Shown: positions 42,923 to 51,669 of the stretch, one piece after another
Numbering within the stretch: the stretch's first letter is position 1
Layout of the letters: every line of letters begins with the position of its first letter
Assembly (NCBI RefSeq): GCF_001179965.1
Contig: NZ_CVSH01000052.1
Location: 87,501 to 151,500 of the forward strand
Source: Candidatus Pelagibacter communis
GTDB taxonomy: Bacteria > Pseudomonadota > Alphaproteobacteria > Pelagibacterales > Pelagibacteraceae
DNA: 64,000 bases
Direction: 5' to 3'
Made by a program: the position numbers and the translations under genes
The notes under the pieces: model-generated
What the model was told of the DNA's origin: nothing
The model's database searches: none
Seen by the model: only the letters and a program-made list of their open reading frames with translations

Positions 42923-43528
42923 CTATCTTCTATCCAATTTTAACAATTTAATAGAATTTGAATATTTAGAGTATCTTATTTTTTTAAATGGAAAAAGGTT
43001 ATTAATTTCATTCTCTAAGTAAATATTTTTAACTTTTACCTCAACTATACATTGTTCCACATCTTTAAAGAAAGCTTTACTTCCAAAGATTTTATATTTT
43101 ATATCTTTATCAAATGTTATTCTAAATTTATTTATACTAAAATATTCTCTTGTATAATTTACTAATACAATAGGTTTACAGTTTCCATAAAAGTCATCAT
43201 GTATTCCATTTTTTAAAAAATTTTTAAAATTTTTCACTTTTCTTGATGTTTTATACTTTCCTTCATATGAATTTATTTTTTCTTCTAATTGCAATTCTTT
43301 CAAAGTATTAAAATTTTCTGAACCATAATATCTAAGTCTAATTTTTTTTCTAGGTACGACCCCCTCTTCTGAATTATGAAATGAATCTTTGAACTTATTG
43401 TCAAAATATATAGAAGAGATTTTTCTCTTATCATACATTTGTTTTGCATTTTTATTTTTAAGAAATTCAAAAAAATTATTTATTCTCTTGATAGAAATTT
43501 CATATTTATTTTCAATTCTAAAACTCAT
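42923..43528 (-). CDS. VTC-domain protein (polyphosphate polymerase family)
   Basis: A minimal 201-residue VTC domain. FRIENKYEIS opens the tunnel fold, ISSIYFDN and RKKIRLRYYG give the basic residues, ELQLEEKINSYEGKYKTSR carries the E-x-K and R of the phosphate tunnel, VNYTREYFSINKFRITFDKDIKYK is the core repeat and CIVEVKVKN ends it. Yeast Vtc4 uses this fold to polymerise phosphate from ATP; bacterial relatives often occur with DUF4956 and CotH-like genes, as here. It lacks any membrane span and is divergent from 43585 with 56 bases between. Confidence 0.82.
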   Translation of the reverse strand: MSFRIENKYEISIKRINNFFEFLKNKNAKQMYDKRKISSIYFDNKFKDSFHNSEEGVVPRKKIRLRYYGSENFNTLKELQLEEKINSYEGKYKTSRKVKNFKNFLKNGIHDDFYGNCKPIVLVNYTREYFSINKFRITFDKDIKYKIFGSKAFFKDVEQCIVEVKVKNIYLENEINNLFPFKKIRYSKYSNSIKLLKLDRR

Positions 43529-43584
43529 ATTTATAAAAATTTATTTTACTTTAAGTATCACACTTTTTAATATAGATTAATTAA

Positions 43585-44223
43585 ATGAATATATTATTAT
43601 CCCAATCTTTCTTGGAGTTTTCTGGAACAGTAATCGTAGGTCTGTTAATCTATCTAACATTACTTTTTGTAAAGCAGTATTGGGTAAATACGATTACTTA
43701 CTTTAATACATTCTTACTTTTACCTGCTACAACTTATGTTGTAACTAAAGTAATTTCTGACAATTTAGCGTTGTCACTAGGAATGATTGGTGCATTATCA
43801 ATTGTAAGATTTCGTAACCCAGTCAAAAGTCCCTTAGAACTCGTAATATTTTTTGTTTTAATAACTGTTGGTATATCAATGGGCGTCAGTCATTTTTGGA
43901 GTATAATATTTTCAGTCACAGTAATTTTGATATTAATATTTTCTTTTTTATTAGAAAAATTTACAAAAAAAATAAAATTTTTCAAATTTTTTGAGTATTC
44001 ATTTAATTCTAATGACAGTATGAATTATAATATTCTTGAAGTTGAGTCAGACAGTCCAGTCAATGAATTAAAAGATGATCCTAACTTATTATTTTTTACT
44101 AGCTCAAATAACAAAAATATTTATAGGCTTGGTATAAGTGATAGGGAAAAATTAAAAAAGATAGAGGAAGCTTTAAAAAAAAATGAAAATATTAAAAATA
44201 TTGAAATTCAATATTCTAATTAA
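43585..44223 (+). CDS. DUF4956 family membrane protein
   Basis: A 212-residue integral membrane protein with about four hydrophobic helices in the first 130 residues (FSGTVIVGLLIYLTLLF, FNTFLLLPATTYVV, VIFFVLITVGISMGV, IIFSVTVILILIFSFLL). GMIGALSIVRFRNPVKSPLEL is the highly conserved DUF4956 core between helices. The cytoplasmic tail of about 80 residues contains a ferredoxin-like strand pattern. Its partners, the VTC gene and the CotH-like gene, support a joint envelope function. It overlaps the next gene by 41 nt. Confidence 0.82.
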   Translation: MNILLSQSFLEFSGTVIVGLLIYLTLLFVKQYWVNTITYFNTFLLLPATTYVVTKVISDNLALSLGMIGALSIVRFRNPVKSPLELVIFFVLITVGISMGVSHFWSIIFSVTVILILIFSFLLEKFTKKIKFFKFFEYSFNSNDSMNYNILEVESDSPVNELKDDPNLLFFTSSNNKNIYRLGISDREKLKKIEEALKKNENIKNIEIQYSN

Positions 44224-46549
44224 AATTCTAATTTTTTATTTAACATTTTGTCAAGGTTCATATGCGATCGATGAATGTAAAAATAATTCACACAATATGA
44301 TTGATAAAATTAAATATCTGGAAATAGTTATAGATAATGAAAGAAAATATTTAACAGAAGTTGGCAGGAAATTAATTAAATATTCGCGTGGTAAAAATGC
44401 AGAAAATAAAGGTGATAAAGCTAAGGCTATTGAGGAATATAAAAATTTCGGAAAAAAAAGAAGATATAAATCTAGATTAGTTGTTAACTATCTAGACGGC
44501 AAAAAATGTATTTTAAGTGCCAAAATTAGAGCACATGGAAATATGTCAGATCATATTGATTTAATAAGTGGTGTGCCAGTTTCAAGTTTAAGAGTCAATT
44601 TAAGTGAAGGCAATATAAAAAATGGAACAAAATTCTTACTACTTCGACCTAAGTCTAGAAATTCTGATAATGAAATTTTCGTTTCCACATTACTTTCTCA
44701 TTTAGGAATTTTATCACCTGAAAGTTTTTACATAAACATCAAGATTCACGGAAAAATATTTAGATATATTTTTCAAGAAAATCTTAAAAAAGAATTTTTA
44801 GAAAAAAATAAAAGAGTTGAAGGTCCTATTATTGAGAAAAAAGAAGATTTTTGGTTTAGCCAGGATTTATTACAAATGGCAAGAGTTACTAATAAAAAAT
44901 GGATAAAGTCTGATGACTCAAACCTTTATAATACTATCAAAGCAATACAAAAGCTGAATAAAAATTTATTACACTCATTTAATTATTCTATAAATTTTAG
45001 AAACGATGTAATTTTAAGGTCTCATGAAAGTTATTCTACAGAGGAAGAATTTAAAATTAATTCAATTTTTGAAGCATTAATGTTTGCTCTTGACGCAAGA
45101 CATGGATTAGCATTTGATAATAGAAGATATTACTTCGACCCTGTCTACAAGAGATTAGAACCAATTTATTATGATGGAATGTCAAGAATACTCTCTAAAA
45201 TTGGCTACAATATTAAAAATGAAAAATATGAAATTCAATTAGGAAGAGGATTAAGTACAATACAACTTCTTTTCAATGAAGATGATGTAATTCCAGAGGG
45301 ACGTTATAATTTTGTGACTTATTCAGCTGTACAGGGTGCTAAATATGCAATTGATAAAATAAACAATTTAAATAAAAAAAATTTTATTGATGATTTAAAA
45401 AGCTATGGAGTCAAAAAGATAAATAATAAAGAATTAGATACTCTTTTAAGTTTCATTTTAAAAAGATTAGATTTAATTAAAAATGCAAAAATTTCTCCTT
45501 TCAATGAAGTAGCAGAAGGTCAAATTTTTACAAAATACTCTAAAAATATGAAATCGTTAGATGATGATAAATTTTTAGTATTTTTAAATAAAATAAAAGA
45601 AAATAATAACAATTTATATGATATTGAAATTTGTAATTATAAATTAGAAAATTGCAAAAAAGAGACTATTGATAGTAAAATCTTAATTAAATTGTTAGAT
45701 CAGCAAAAATATCAAAATAAATATTCAATCTTTATTGCTTTAAGTAAAAACGACTACATTAGCGGTAAAATAGAAAGTGAAAAAGTATCATTTGGAAAAT
45801 CATACAATAATATAAAATTAAATAATAATTTAAATTTTGCTTTTTCAGATGGTTTAGAATTTAAATTTGATGAAGCTAGTAATAATTTAAATATTAGTTT
45901 TAATAAAAATACTGCAAGAGCAATAATATATAGATCGAAGTTGGAGGGTGTAAAAATATCTATGAAAAACTTTTCAATAAATAATGAAGTTTTTAAGAGT
46001 AAAGTAAATGGCCTGACCGGCTGTCTCACAATTCTTGATACTGAGATAAAAGACCTGAATATCGAAGCAGAAAACTTTAATTGCGAAGATACTGTGAATT
46101 TTATAAGATCCGAAGGTTCCGCAAATCAAATTTTAATAAAGAATTCTATTTCAGACGCCTTAGATTCTGATTTTTCAAAGTTAAATATTAAAAAAATTAA
46201 AATTACCGACTCTGGTAATGATTGTTCAGATTTTTCATTTGGTAAATATAAAATTGATTTCGCAGAATTAGAGAATTGTGGAGATAAGGCAATTTCTATT
46301 GGTGAAAAATCTTATATGAATGTAAAAAATTTAGTAGTACGTAATAGTTATACTGGGATAGCGTCTAAAGACTCATCAAAGACAGATATTTTAAATTCGA
46401 ATATAAATGAGGTAACAGAATGTTATGCTTCTTATAATAAAAAACAAGAGTTTAGTGGGGGATCAATAATTGTTGACAAATCAATATGTAAAAATTTTTT
46501 AAATTTAACAAAAGTAGATCACGACTCATTAATCCAAATAAAAAACTGA
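44183..46549 (+). CDS. Secreted CotH-like kinase-fold protein with long C-terminal repeat domain
   Basis: A 788-residue exported protein. Residues 1-28 form a signal peptide ending in FCQGSYA. The region YLEIVIDNERKYL to about residue 440 resembles CotH kinase-like proteins: KIRAHGNMSDH (116-124), FLLLRPKSRNSDNEIFVSTLL, FRYIFQEN, and RRYYFDPVYKRLEPIYYDG, where CotH has its N and D active-site residues. Residues 520-788 are rich in short N- and I-rich strands (KLNIKKIKITDSG, NVKNLVVRNSYTG), suggesting a right-handed beta-helix. CotH phosphorylates proteins on the spore coat; the role here is unknown. The start gives a proper signal peptide, so the 41-nt overlap with DUF4956 is accepted. Confidence 0.65.
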   Translation: MKILKILKFNILIKILIFYLTFCQGSYAIDECKNNSHNMIDKIKYLEIVIDNERKYLTEVGRKLIKYSRGKNAENKGDKAKAIEEYKNFGKKRRYKSRLVVNYLDGKKCILSAKIRAHGNMSDHIDLISGVPVSSLRVNLSEGNIKNGTKFLLLRPKSRNSDNEIFVSTLLSHLGILSPESFYINIKIHGKIFRYIFQENLKKEFLEKNKRVEGPIIEKKEDFWFSQDLLQMARVTNKKWIKSDDSNLYNTIKAIQKLNKNLLHSFNYSINFRNDVILRSHESYSTEEEFKINSIFEALMFALDARHGLAFDNRRYYFDPVYKRLEPIYYDGMSRILSKIGYNIKNEKYEIQLGRGLSTIQLLFNEDDVIPEGRYNFVTYSAVQGAKYAIDKINNLNKKNFIDDLKSYGVKKINNKELDTLLSFILKRLDLIKNAKISPFNEVAEGQIFTKYSKNMKSLDDDKFLVFLNKIKENNNNLYDIEICNYKLENCKKETIDSKILIKLLDQQKYQNKYSIFIALSKNDYISGKIESEKVSFGKSYNNIKLNNNLNFAFSDGLEFKFDEASNNLNISFNKNTARAIIYRSKLEGVKISMKNFSINNEVFKSKVNGLTGCLTILDTEIKDLNIEAENFNCEDTVNFIRSEGSANQILIKNSISDALDSDFSKLNIKKIKITDSGNDCSDFSFGKYKIDFAELENCGDKAISIGEKSYMNVKNLVVRNSYTGIASKDSSKTDILNSNINEVTECYASYNKKQEFSGGSIIVDKSICKNFLNLTKVDHDSLIQIKN

Positions 46550-46552
46550 TTA

Positions 46553-47326
46553 TTATCCAATTTTCTGAATTATTATTTGATAATTTAAATACAAAATTTT
46601 AATTTTCTTTAAGTTTTTTTTTAAAAATTTAAGTATAGCAAAAGTTGGTGATAAAGTGACTTTTTGATGTTCCCATAAAAAATCATCGAAAATTATTATT
46701 CCATATTGGTTCAAATTAGCAAAAGATTCTTGAGCATCATACAATACATCCTTATATTCATGTGAACCATCAACATAAATTAAATCAAACTTATCTCTAT
46801 TTTTTAAAAAAAAGTTTTTTGAGTCTTGTTTAAAAACTACAGCTCTTTCAGAAAATTCTTGGGTATTATACTTAAAATTTTCATAAATTTGATTAAATTT
46901 TTCTGGATAATCTCCCTTTAGTTCGTGAAAAGGTTTAAAAGTATCTACACAAGTCAATTCTGTTCTTTTTAATTTTTTTAACAGAAAAAAACTACTTCTT
47001 CCCTCGTAAGATCCAATCTCCAAAGCTTTAAGTTTTTTATCAAAAAGTGAGAATTTATCAAAAATATATAACCAAGATGGAACATTATTACTGAACAAAT
47101 CTCTTTGATTAAATTTAAGCTTTATATCACATAGTTCTATAAATTCTTTTTTTTCTCTACGATATTGTGATTCAATTTTTCTATTAATAATCAAAATAAA
47201 ATAAACATAGTGCACTAAAACTGTGAGAGATGCGTATAAAAGTTTTAAATCAATAATTCCACATAAAAAAATTTTAAAAAATCTTCTTAAATAAGTAACA
47301 AGTCTTCGGAGAGTATTAATAAACAT
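46553..47326 (-). CDS. Class I SAM-dependent methyltransferase (Methyltransf_24 type) with N-terminal hydrophobic segment
   Basis: A 257-residue protein. KALEIGSYEGRSSFFLLKKL is SAM motif I, LTCVDTFKPFHEL supplies the aspartate, and FKQDSKNFFLKNRDKFDLIYVDGSHEYKDVLYDA carries the V-D-G-x-H segment that is diagnostic of Methyltransf_24. GIIIFDDFLWEH follows. Residues 15-48 contain hydrophobic stretches that could anchor it to the membrane. It is convergent with the CotH-like gene, three bases apart, and divergent from the epimerase with 136 bases between. The substrate is likely a sugar or glycolipid. Confidence 0.78.
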   Translation of the reverse strand: MFINTLRRLVTYLRRFFKIFLCGIIDLKLLYASLTVLVHYVYFILIINRKIESQYRREKKEFIELCDIKLKFNQRDLFSNNVPSWLYIFDKFSLFDKKLKALEIGSYEGRSSFFLLKKLKRTELTCVDTFKPFHELKGDYPEKFNQIYENFKYNTQEFSERAVVFKQDSKNFFLKNRDKFDLIYVDGSHEYKDVLYDAQESFANLNQYGIIIFDDFLWEHQKVTLSPTFAILKFLKKNLKKIKILYLNYQIIIQKIG

Positions 47327-47462
47327 TTTTATTTTAAAAATTTTATATATGTAAAGCTGTTTATATAAATATTATAATTTTAAGAAAGTAAATTGTAATA
47401 AGCTAATATTTATTCTAAAAAGCATATAAATTATTAAAATTAAAGTTATTTACAGATTAAAA

Positions 47463-48401
47463 ATGAATTTATTGATAACCGGATGTTGTGGGCATATAGG
47501 TTCCTATACATCACAAAATATACATAAAATTAAAAAAATAAAAAAGGTAATTATAGTTGATAATTTAAAATCAAATCGATTTCACTCATTATTTAATTTA
47601 AATAAAAAAACCAAAAAAAAATTTCTAATTAGAGACATAAGTAAAAAAAATAGTCTTAATGACTTAAAAAATATTGATTACGTAATTCATTGTGCCTCTA
47701 TGACTAACGCAGAGAAAAGTTTTTCAAAAAAAAATGAGATGTATAGAAATAATATTAATTGTTTAAAAACAGTTATATCTTTTTGTAAAAAAAATAATTC
47801 AAAGTTGATACATATATCCTCCACAAGTGTTTATGGAAAGAAAGCTAAGATTGTAGATGAAACGTGTGAGAAAAAATATTTAAAACCACAATCACCTTAT
47901 GCAGATATAAAGTTAAAAGAAGAAAAATTAATTAAAAAAGAGGGTAGATTTTTAAAATATAACACTTTTCGCTTTGGCACTATATCAGGTGTTTCTGTTG
48001 GTATGAGTTTTCATACTGCAGTTAATAAATTTTGTTTTAATGCAGCAATAGGTGAAGATATTAATGTTTATAAAACTGCAATACATCAGTATCGACCTTA
48101 TTTATCCTTAAAAGATGCATTTAAAGTTTTTAAATTTTCTATAGAAAATGATTTTTTCAAAAACGATATTTATAACGCCTTATCTGGCAACTATACAGTT
48201 AAACAAATACTAAATAAAATTAAAAAAAATAAAAAAAATATAAAAGTAAAATTTGTTAAATCAAAAATTATGAACCAATTATCTTATAAGGTAAGTACTA
48301 AAAAACTTGAGAAAGAGGGACTTAAATTGAAAAATAATATTAATAAAGATATAGTGGCAACATTAAAACTATTAAGGTCTCAAAAAAGACTTAAGACCTA
48401 A
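47463..48401 (+). CDS. NAD-dependent nucleotide-sugar epimerase/dehydratase
   Basis: A 312-residue extended SDR. LLITGCCGHIGSYTS (5-12) is the NAD loop with H in place of the usual F, IVDNLKSNRF and IHCASMTNAEKSF follow, ISSTSVYGKK is the serine region and YADIKLKEEK provides Y-x-x-x-K. FRFGTISGVSVGMSFHTAVNKF resembles sugar epimerases that act on GDP or UDP sugars. The gene lies alone on the plus strand, and its last 30 bases overlap the end of a convergent glycosyltransferase. Confidence 0.8.
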   Translation: MNLLITGCCGHIGSYTSQNIHKIKKIKKVIIVDNLKSNRFHSLFNLNKKTKKKFLIRDISKKNSLNDLKNIDYVIHCASMTNAEKSFSKKNEMYRNNINCLKTVISFCKKNNSKLIHISSTSVYGKKAKIVDETCEKKYLKPQSPYADIKLKEEKLIKKEGRFLKYNTFRFGTISGVSVGMSFHTAVNKFCFNAAIGEDINVYKTAIHQYRPYLSLKDAFKVFKFSIENDFFKNDIYNALSGNYTVKQILNKIKKNKKNIKVKFVKSKIMNQLSYKVSTKKLEKEGLKLKNNINKDIVATLKLLRSQKRLKT

Positions 48402-49166
48402 AATAGAAGAAATTAATCCGTATAATCTAAAAAATCTTAATTTCATCTTTTTAAAATCAAAAAAGAATATTGAAATTAGTAAAACAATTAAATCTTTTAT
48501 TAAAAATTTACTAGTTTTTTTTAATGCTGAAATATAACCAAAATTTTTTTTATAAAAATAAAACATTGACCACATATAATGCCAAATCCTTAAGCATTTA
48601 AGATCATTACCTTCATTTTCAATTGACGATGCACGATGATGTTTAATTATTAAATATGGAATTAAATAACATTTAATATTATTAATTTTACATCTGTGGA
48701 GTAAATCCATTTCTTCGTAATATAAAAAAAAATTTTCATCAAAAAAATTAATTTTTTTCAAATTTTCTATATCATAAAGCATTACAGATGCTTCACCTTT
48801 ATAAAACTCAAACACAGAATCTGTAATTTTAAAATTTCCATGGTTAGGAACTAGAATACCAAATTCTTGAATTTTTTTTAAAGTATCAATAAATCTTACT
48901 AAAAAATTATTGTCTATATCAATATCAATATCCATATACATTGCAAATCTTGTTTCACATTTTTTTAAAGCCTTGTTTATAGCAGCACCGTTTCCAACAT
49001 TTTCCGATCTTATTATGGAAGTTTTATGAGAAATATTTATTTTTGAAAAATTATAATTACTCGAATTATCTACAATAATTATTTTATAATTCTCATTTAT
49101 TTTTTTTATAATTTTATTTAATTTTAAAGGATCTGTTCTAAAAATAACTAATATTATTGTAATCAT
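48372..49166 (-). CDS. GT2-family glycosyltransferase (rhamnosyltransferase-like)
   Basis: A 264-residue GT-A enzyme. TIILVIFRTDPLKLNKII starts the fold, IIIVDNSSNYNF is the nucleotide-binding strand, SENVGNGAAINKALKKC is the N-x-G-x-x-x-x-x-N motif, and MYMDIDIDID carries the D-x-D metal site. FFLYYEEMDLLHRCK supplies the E-E/D-x-D catalytic base. The C-terminal 60 residues are hydrophobic and basic, probably membrane associated. It belongs to a minus-strand run with the SDR, C-methyltransferase and ketoisomerase upstream. Confidence 0.85.
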   Translation of the reverse strand: MITIILVIFRTDPLKLNKIIKKINENYKIIIVDNSSNYNFSKINISHKTSIIRSENVGNGAAINKALKKCETRFAMYMDIDIDIDNNFLVRFIDTLKKIQEFGILVPNHGNFKITDSVFEFYKGEASVMLYDIENLKKINFFDENFFLYYEEMDLLHRCKINNIKCYLIPYLIIKHHRASSIENEGNDLKCLRIWHYMWSMFYFYKKNFGYISALKKTSKFLIKDLIVLLISIFFFDFKKMKLRFFRLYGLISSILGLKSFLRP

Positions 49167-49172
49167 GAAAAA

Positions 49173-49907
49173 TCAAAGAATTATTTTTTTTAATTTATTT
49201 TTTTTTATAATTTTTAAAAATTTTTTTATATTGATTGAACTATCTTTTGGAAAATTTTTTACTTTTGATAAAGGTATTTTTTTAATTTTTTTGTCACTGA
49301 ATTTTTTTGCAAATTTAAAAATTTCACGTTTTTTTCCTCCAATATTTAAAACACCTTTTTCATCAAGTAAATATGGAATTACCTTAGCAACTAACTTGTT
49401 ATATACAAAACTTGAAAAAGCTCCGCTTATTGCACTCTTATGAACAAAGGGATAATCAGTTACACACAATCTTAATATAAGAGAATTTTTATACATTTTT
49501 ACTGAAGCTTCGCCCCCCAATTTAGACCATGCATAATTATTTATTGGATTCAAATCATCGTACTCAGAATAATTGCCTTTAGAACCTGGATATACATAAC
49601 TTGTAGAAAAATATATGAGTTTTACTTTATTTTTTATGCATGCCTTAACTATATTTGCAGTTCCAATAATATTTAAGTTTATACTTTTTTCTATATCTTC
49701 ATCATGAATCGACATTGGTCTTGATAATCCAGCAATATGTATAAGATGTGTTATTTTATTATTTTTTAAATATTTATTTACTAATTTATAATTAAGAATA
49801 TTGAAGTCTTTTTTATTTACAAAAGTAGTAATTTTTGAATCCATCTCTTTAATAAGATATTTACAAAATCTACTTGTTTTACCGTTAACTAAAATTTTTT
49901 TTTTCAA
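49173..49907 (-). CDS. NAD-dependent sugar reductase/epimerase (RmlD-like SDR)
   Basis: A 244-residue short extended SDR. KILVNGKTSRFCKYLIKEM is a reduced NAD loop (G-x-x-S/G pattern degraded), HLIHIAGLSRPM follows, FSTSYVYPGSKGNY is the serine region and NYAWSKLGGEASV provides Y-x-x-x-K. It is about 50 residues shorter than RmlD and has lost the usual G-x-x-G-x-x-G, so its cofactor site is atypical. Next to a C-methyltransferase and FdtA-like ketoisomerase it probably reduces a 4-keto-6-deoxy sugar. It overlaps the methyltransferase gene by 4 nt. Confidence 0.72.
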   Translation of the reverse strand: MKKKILVNGKTSRFCKYLIKEMDSKITTFVNKKDFNILNYKLVNKYLKNNKITHLIHIAGLSRPMSIHDEDIEKSINLNIIGTANIVKACIKNKVKLIYFSTSYVYPGSKGNYSEYDDLNPINNYAWSKLGGEASVKMYKNSLILRLCVTDYPFVHKSAISGAFSSFVYNKLVAKVIPYLLDEKGVLNIGGKKREIFKFAKKFSDKKIKKIPLSKVKNFPKDSSINIKKFLKIIKKNKLKKIIL

Positions 49908-51091
49908 TTTAAATGACTAAACCAATTTATATTTTTTAATTTTTTTTCTTTTTTCATTATTTCCTGTTTATGATTCCAGGCAAATAAAAAAACATTTTTA
50001 TAATTTTTTTTTTTAAATAATTTATGATTTAATATTGGTATATGAGTTCCAGGAGAATATCTTCCGATTTTAAATGGTGTTGTATCAAAAATACAATCTA
50101 TATGTTTAAAATTTATATTACAATAATTTAGAATTGTTGTACTTTTTGATGTAGCTCCATAACCACAAATTTTTTGTTTTTTACTTTTTATAGATAATAT
50201 CTTTTCTCTTAATCTTTTTTTCGATTTTTCAACTTCTTTCTTAAATTTTATACATCCTTTAAAATTATCTATATTTTTTAATTTTTCATTAAATAAAATT
50301 TTTTTCAATCTTTTAGAAATTTTTGAATTAATATTATTTTTTACAATATATCTCATTGATCCACCATGTGTTTTCTGGGGAATTGCATCAATTAGTTTCA
50401 TTCCATACTTTTCATAAATTTTCTTAATGGAAGTTGCTGAAAACATATAAATATGTTCATCATAAATTTGATCATATGAAACCTTTTCATACATTGACCC
50501 AAGGTAAGGTTCCTCAAAAACAAATAAACCATTATTTCGCAAAATTTTTAAAATATTATTAATTAAAGCATTTTGATCAGGGATATGGCAAATAACATTT
50601 GAACCTACAATTATATCAAATTTAATTTTTTTTTTTATATATTTTTTTATTGTTTTGTAGTTAAAAAACTTATTCTCACTATTTACATTATTTTTAATAG
50701 CATCTTTATGCACACTTTTAGATGGCTCTATTCCAACATGATAGTTTTTTTTAAAATTTTTTAAAAAGGTTCCATCGTTTGAACCTATTTCTAAAATTTT
50801 AAATTTTTTGTTATTTGAAAAATATTTTTTGACCCACAAAGAAAATTTTTCAAAGTGACTAACCATAAATTTAGAACTCGCGGTATAAAAAGGATAATTT
50901 TCATTAAACATTTTTTTTGGACTTGGATTTTTTTCTAACTGAAAAAGACTTAATTTTTTATTAAAACCAACGTTTAACTCAAAAAAATATTCTTTTTTAA
51001 ATTGATTTTTTTTTAAAAAACCATTCGCAATAGGCATTTTACCAAAACGTAAAAATATCTTACATTTAGATTTATCTATTCTACATTTCAT
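49904..51091 (-). CDS. Sugar C-methyltransferase-like protein (NovU/TylCIII-type architecture)
   Basis: A 395-residue two-part methyltransferase. LRFGKMPIANGFLKK near 15-29 is the family's N-terminal signature; KILEIGSNDGTFLKNFKKN is SAM motif I; GSNVICHIPDQNALINNILKIL and FEEPYLGSMYEKVSYDQIYDEHIYMFS match the catalytic Y-D-x-x-Y-x-E-H region. GYGATSKSTTILNYCNI and GRYSPGTHIPI start the C-terminal Methyltransf_14 domain. Only C3 and C10 remain of the usual zinc cysteines: the second pair, normally C-x-x-C before L-x-Q, reads FNKKLSLFQ here. It may add a methyl branch at C3 of a keto-deoxysugar. Confidence 0.8.
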   Translation of the reverse strand: MKCRIDKSKCKIFLRFGKMPIANGFLKKNQFKKEYFFELNVGFNKKLSLFQLEKNPSPKKMFNENYPFYTASSKFMVSHFEKFSLWVKKYFSNNKKFKILEIGSNDGTFLKNFKKNYHVGIEPSKSVHKDAIKNNVNSENKFFNYKTIKKYIKKKIKFDIIVGSNVICHIPDQNALINNILKILRNNGLFVFEEPYLGSMYEKVSYDQIYDEHIYMFSATSIKKIYEKYGMKLIDAIPQKTHGGSMRYIVKNNINSKISKRLKKILFNEKLKNIDNFKGCIKFKKEVEKSKKRLREKILSIKSKKQKICGYGATSKSTTILNYCNINFKHIDCIFDTTPFKIGRYSPGTHIPILNHKLFKKKNYKNVFLFAWNHKQEIMKKEKKLKNINWFSHLN

Positions 51092-51483
51092 TTTTTAAAA
51101 AATTTCTTTTTTGATTGAATATATTCTTTTTTATCATATTTGTAATCACATAACGTCAAAAGAATACTTTTTTTTTTTATAAATTTTAATTTGATCCAAT
51201 GATCTTTAGGAACAAATAAATAATTATTACTTCTTAAACTTAACAAAAATTTTCTTTCTTTTTTGTTTTTATTTGTTATGTAGACTTCGATTGTACCATT
51301 AATAGGTATAAGAACTTGATTACATTTTTTATGGGCATGATCTGCTCTAAAATATCTTTTATTTCCATATACAAAAAAAAATCTTTTTATGTTAAAATTC
51401 AAAAGAGACTCATTTTTGTAGAATGGTATTAAATCACCAGTTTTGTCAGAAAAAGTTTTACTTTTTTTTAATTTCAATTTCAT
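51088..51483 (-). CDS. WxcM/FdtA-like sugar 3,4-ketoisomerase (cupin)
   Basis: A 131-residue cupin. GDLIPFYKNESLLNFNIKRFFFVYG has the family opening, FRADHAHKKCNQVLIPINGTIEVYI carries the R-x-x-H-A-H active-site motif, and NYLFVPKDHWIKLKF is the second cupin block. FdtA-type enzymes turn dTDP-4-keto-6-deoxyglucose into the 3-keto isomer for amination by an FdtB-type aminotransferase; a DegT gene lies divergently at 51670. The dTDP-glucose synthase (rmlA) and dehydratase (rmlB) needed to make the substrate are not in this window. Confidence 0.85.
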   Translation of the reverse strand: MKLKLKKSKTFSDKTGDLIPFYKNESLLNFNIKRFFFVYGNKRYFRADHAHKKCNQVLIPINGTIEVYITNKNKKERKFLLSLRSNNYLFVPKDHWIKLKFIKKKSILLTLCDYKYDKKEYIQSKKKFFKK

Positions 51484-51669
51484 TTTTGTTATATTTTAAA
51501 TAAATTATATATTTATATAATTGATGTCCCTGGTAAATTATATTTTAAATTTGATCAGTTTATGACATTTTGTAAGAAATTTAGTTAATAAATATGTTTT
51601 TCCCGGAAAAAATGGGATAGATAATTGTTTTTATTTTAAATATGTATAAAAAAACCAATTGATTTTATT

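Noticed and set aside
47327-47462. Divergent intergenic region as a possible operator or small RNA
   Set aside because: No inverted repeat, no GTTCA/TGAAC pair and no stable hairpin seen; AT-rich spacer with presumably two promoters.
51600-51616. TCCC / GGGA hairpin in the divergent region 51484-51669
   Set aside because: Only a 4-bp stem. The 186-base region should contain promoters for both directions, but no -35/-10 pair stood out from the AT-rich background.
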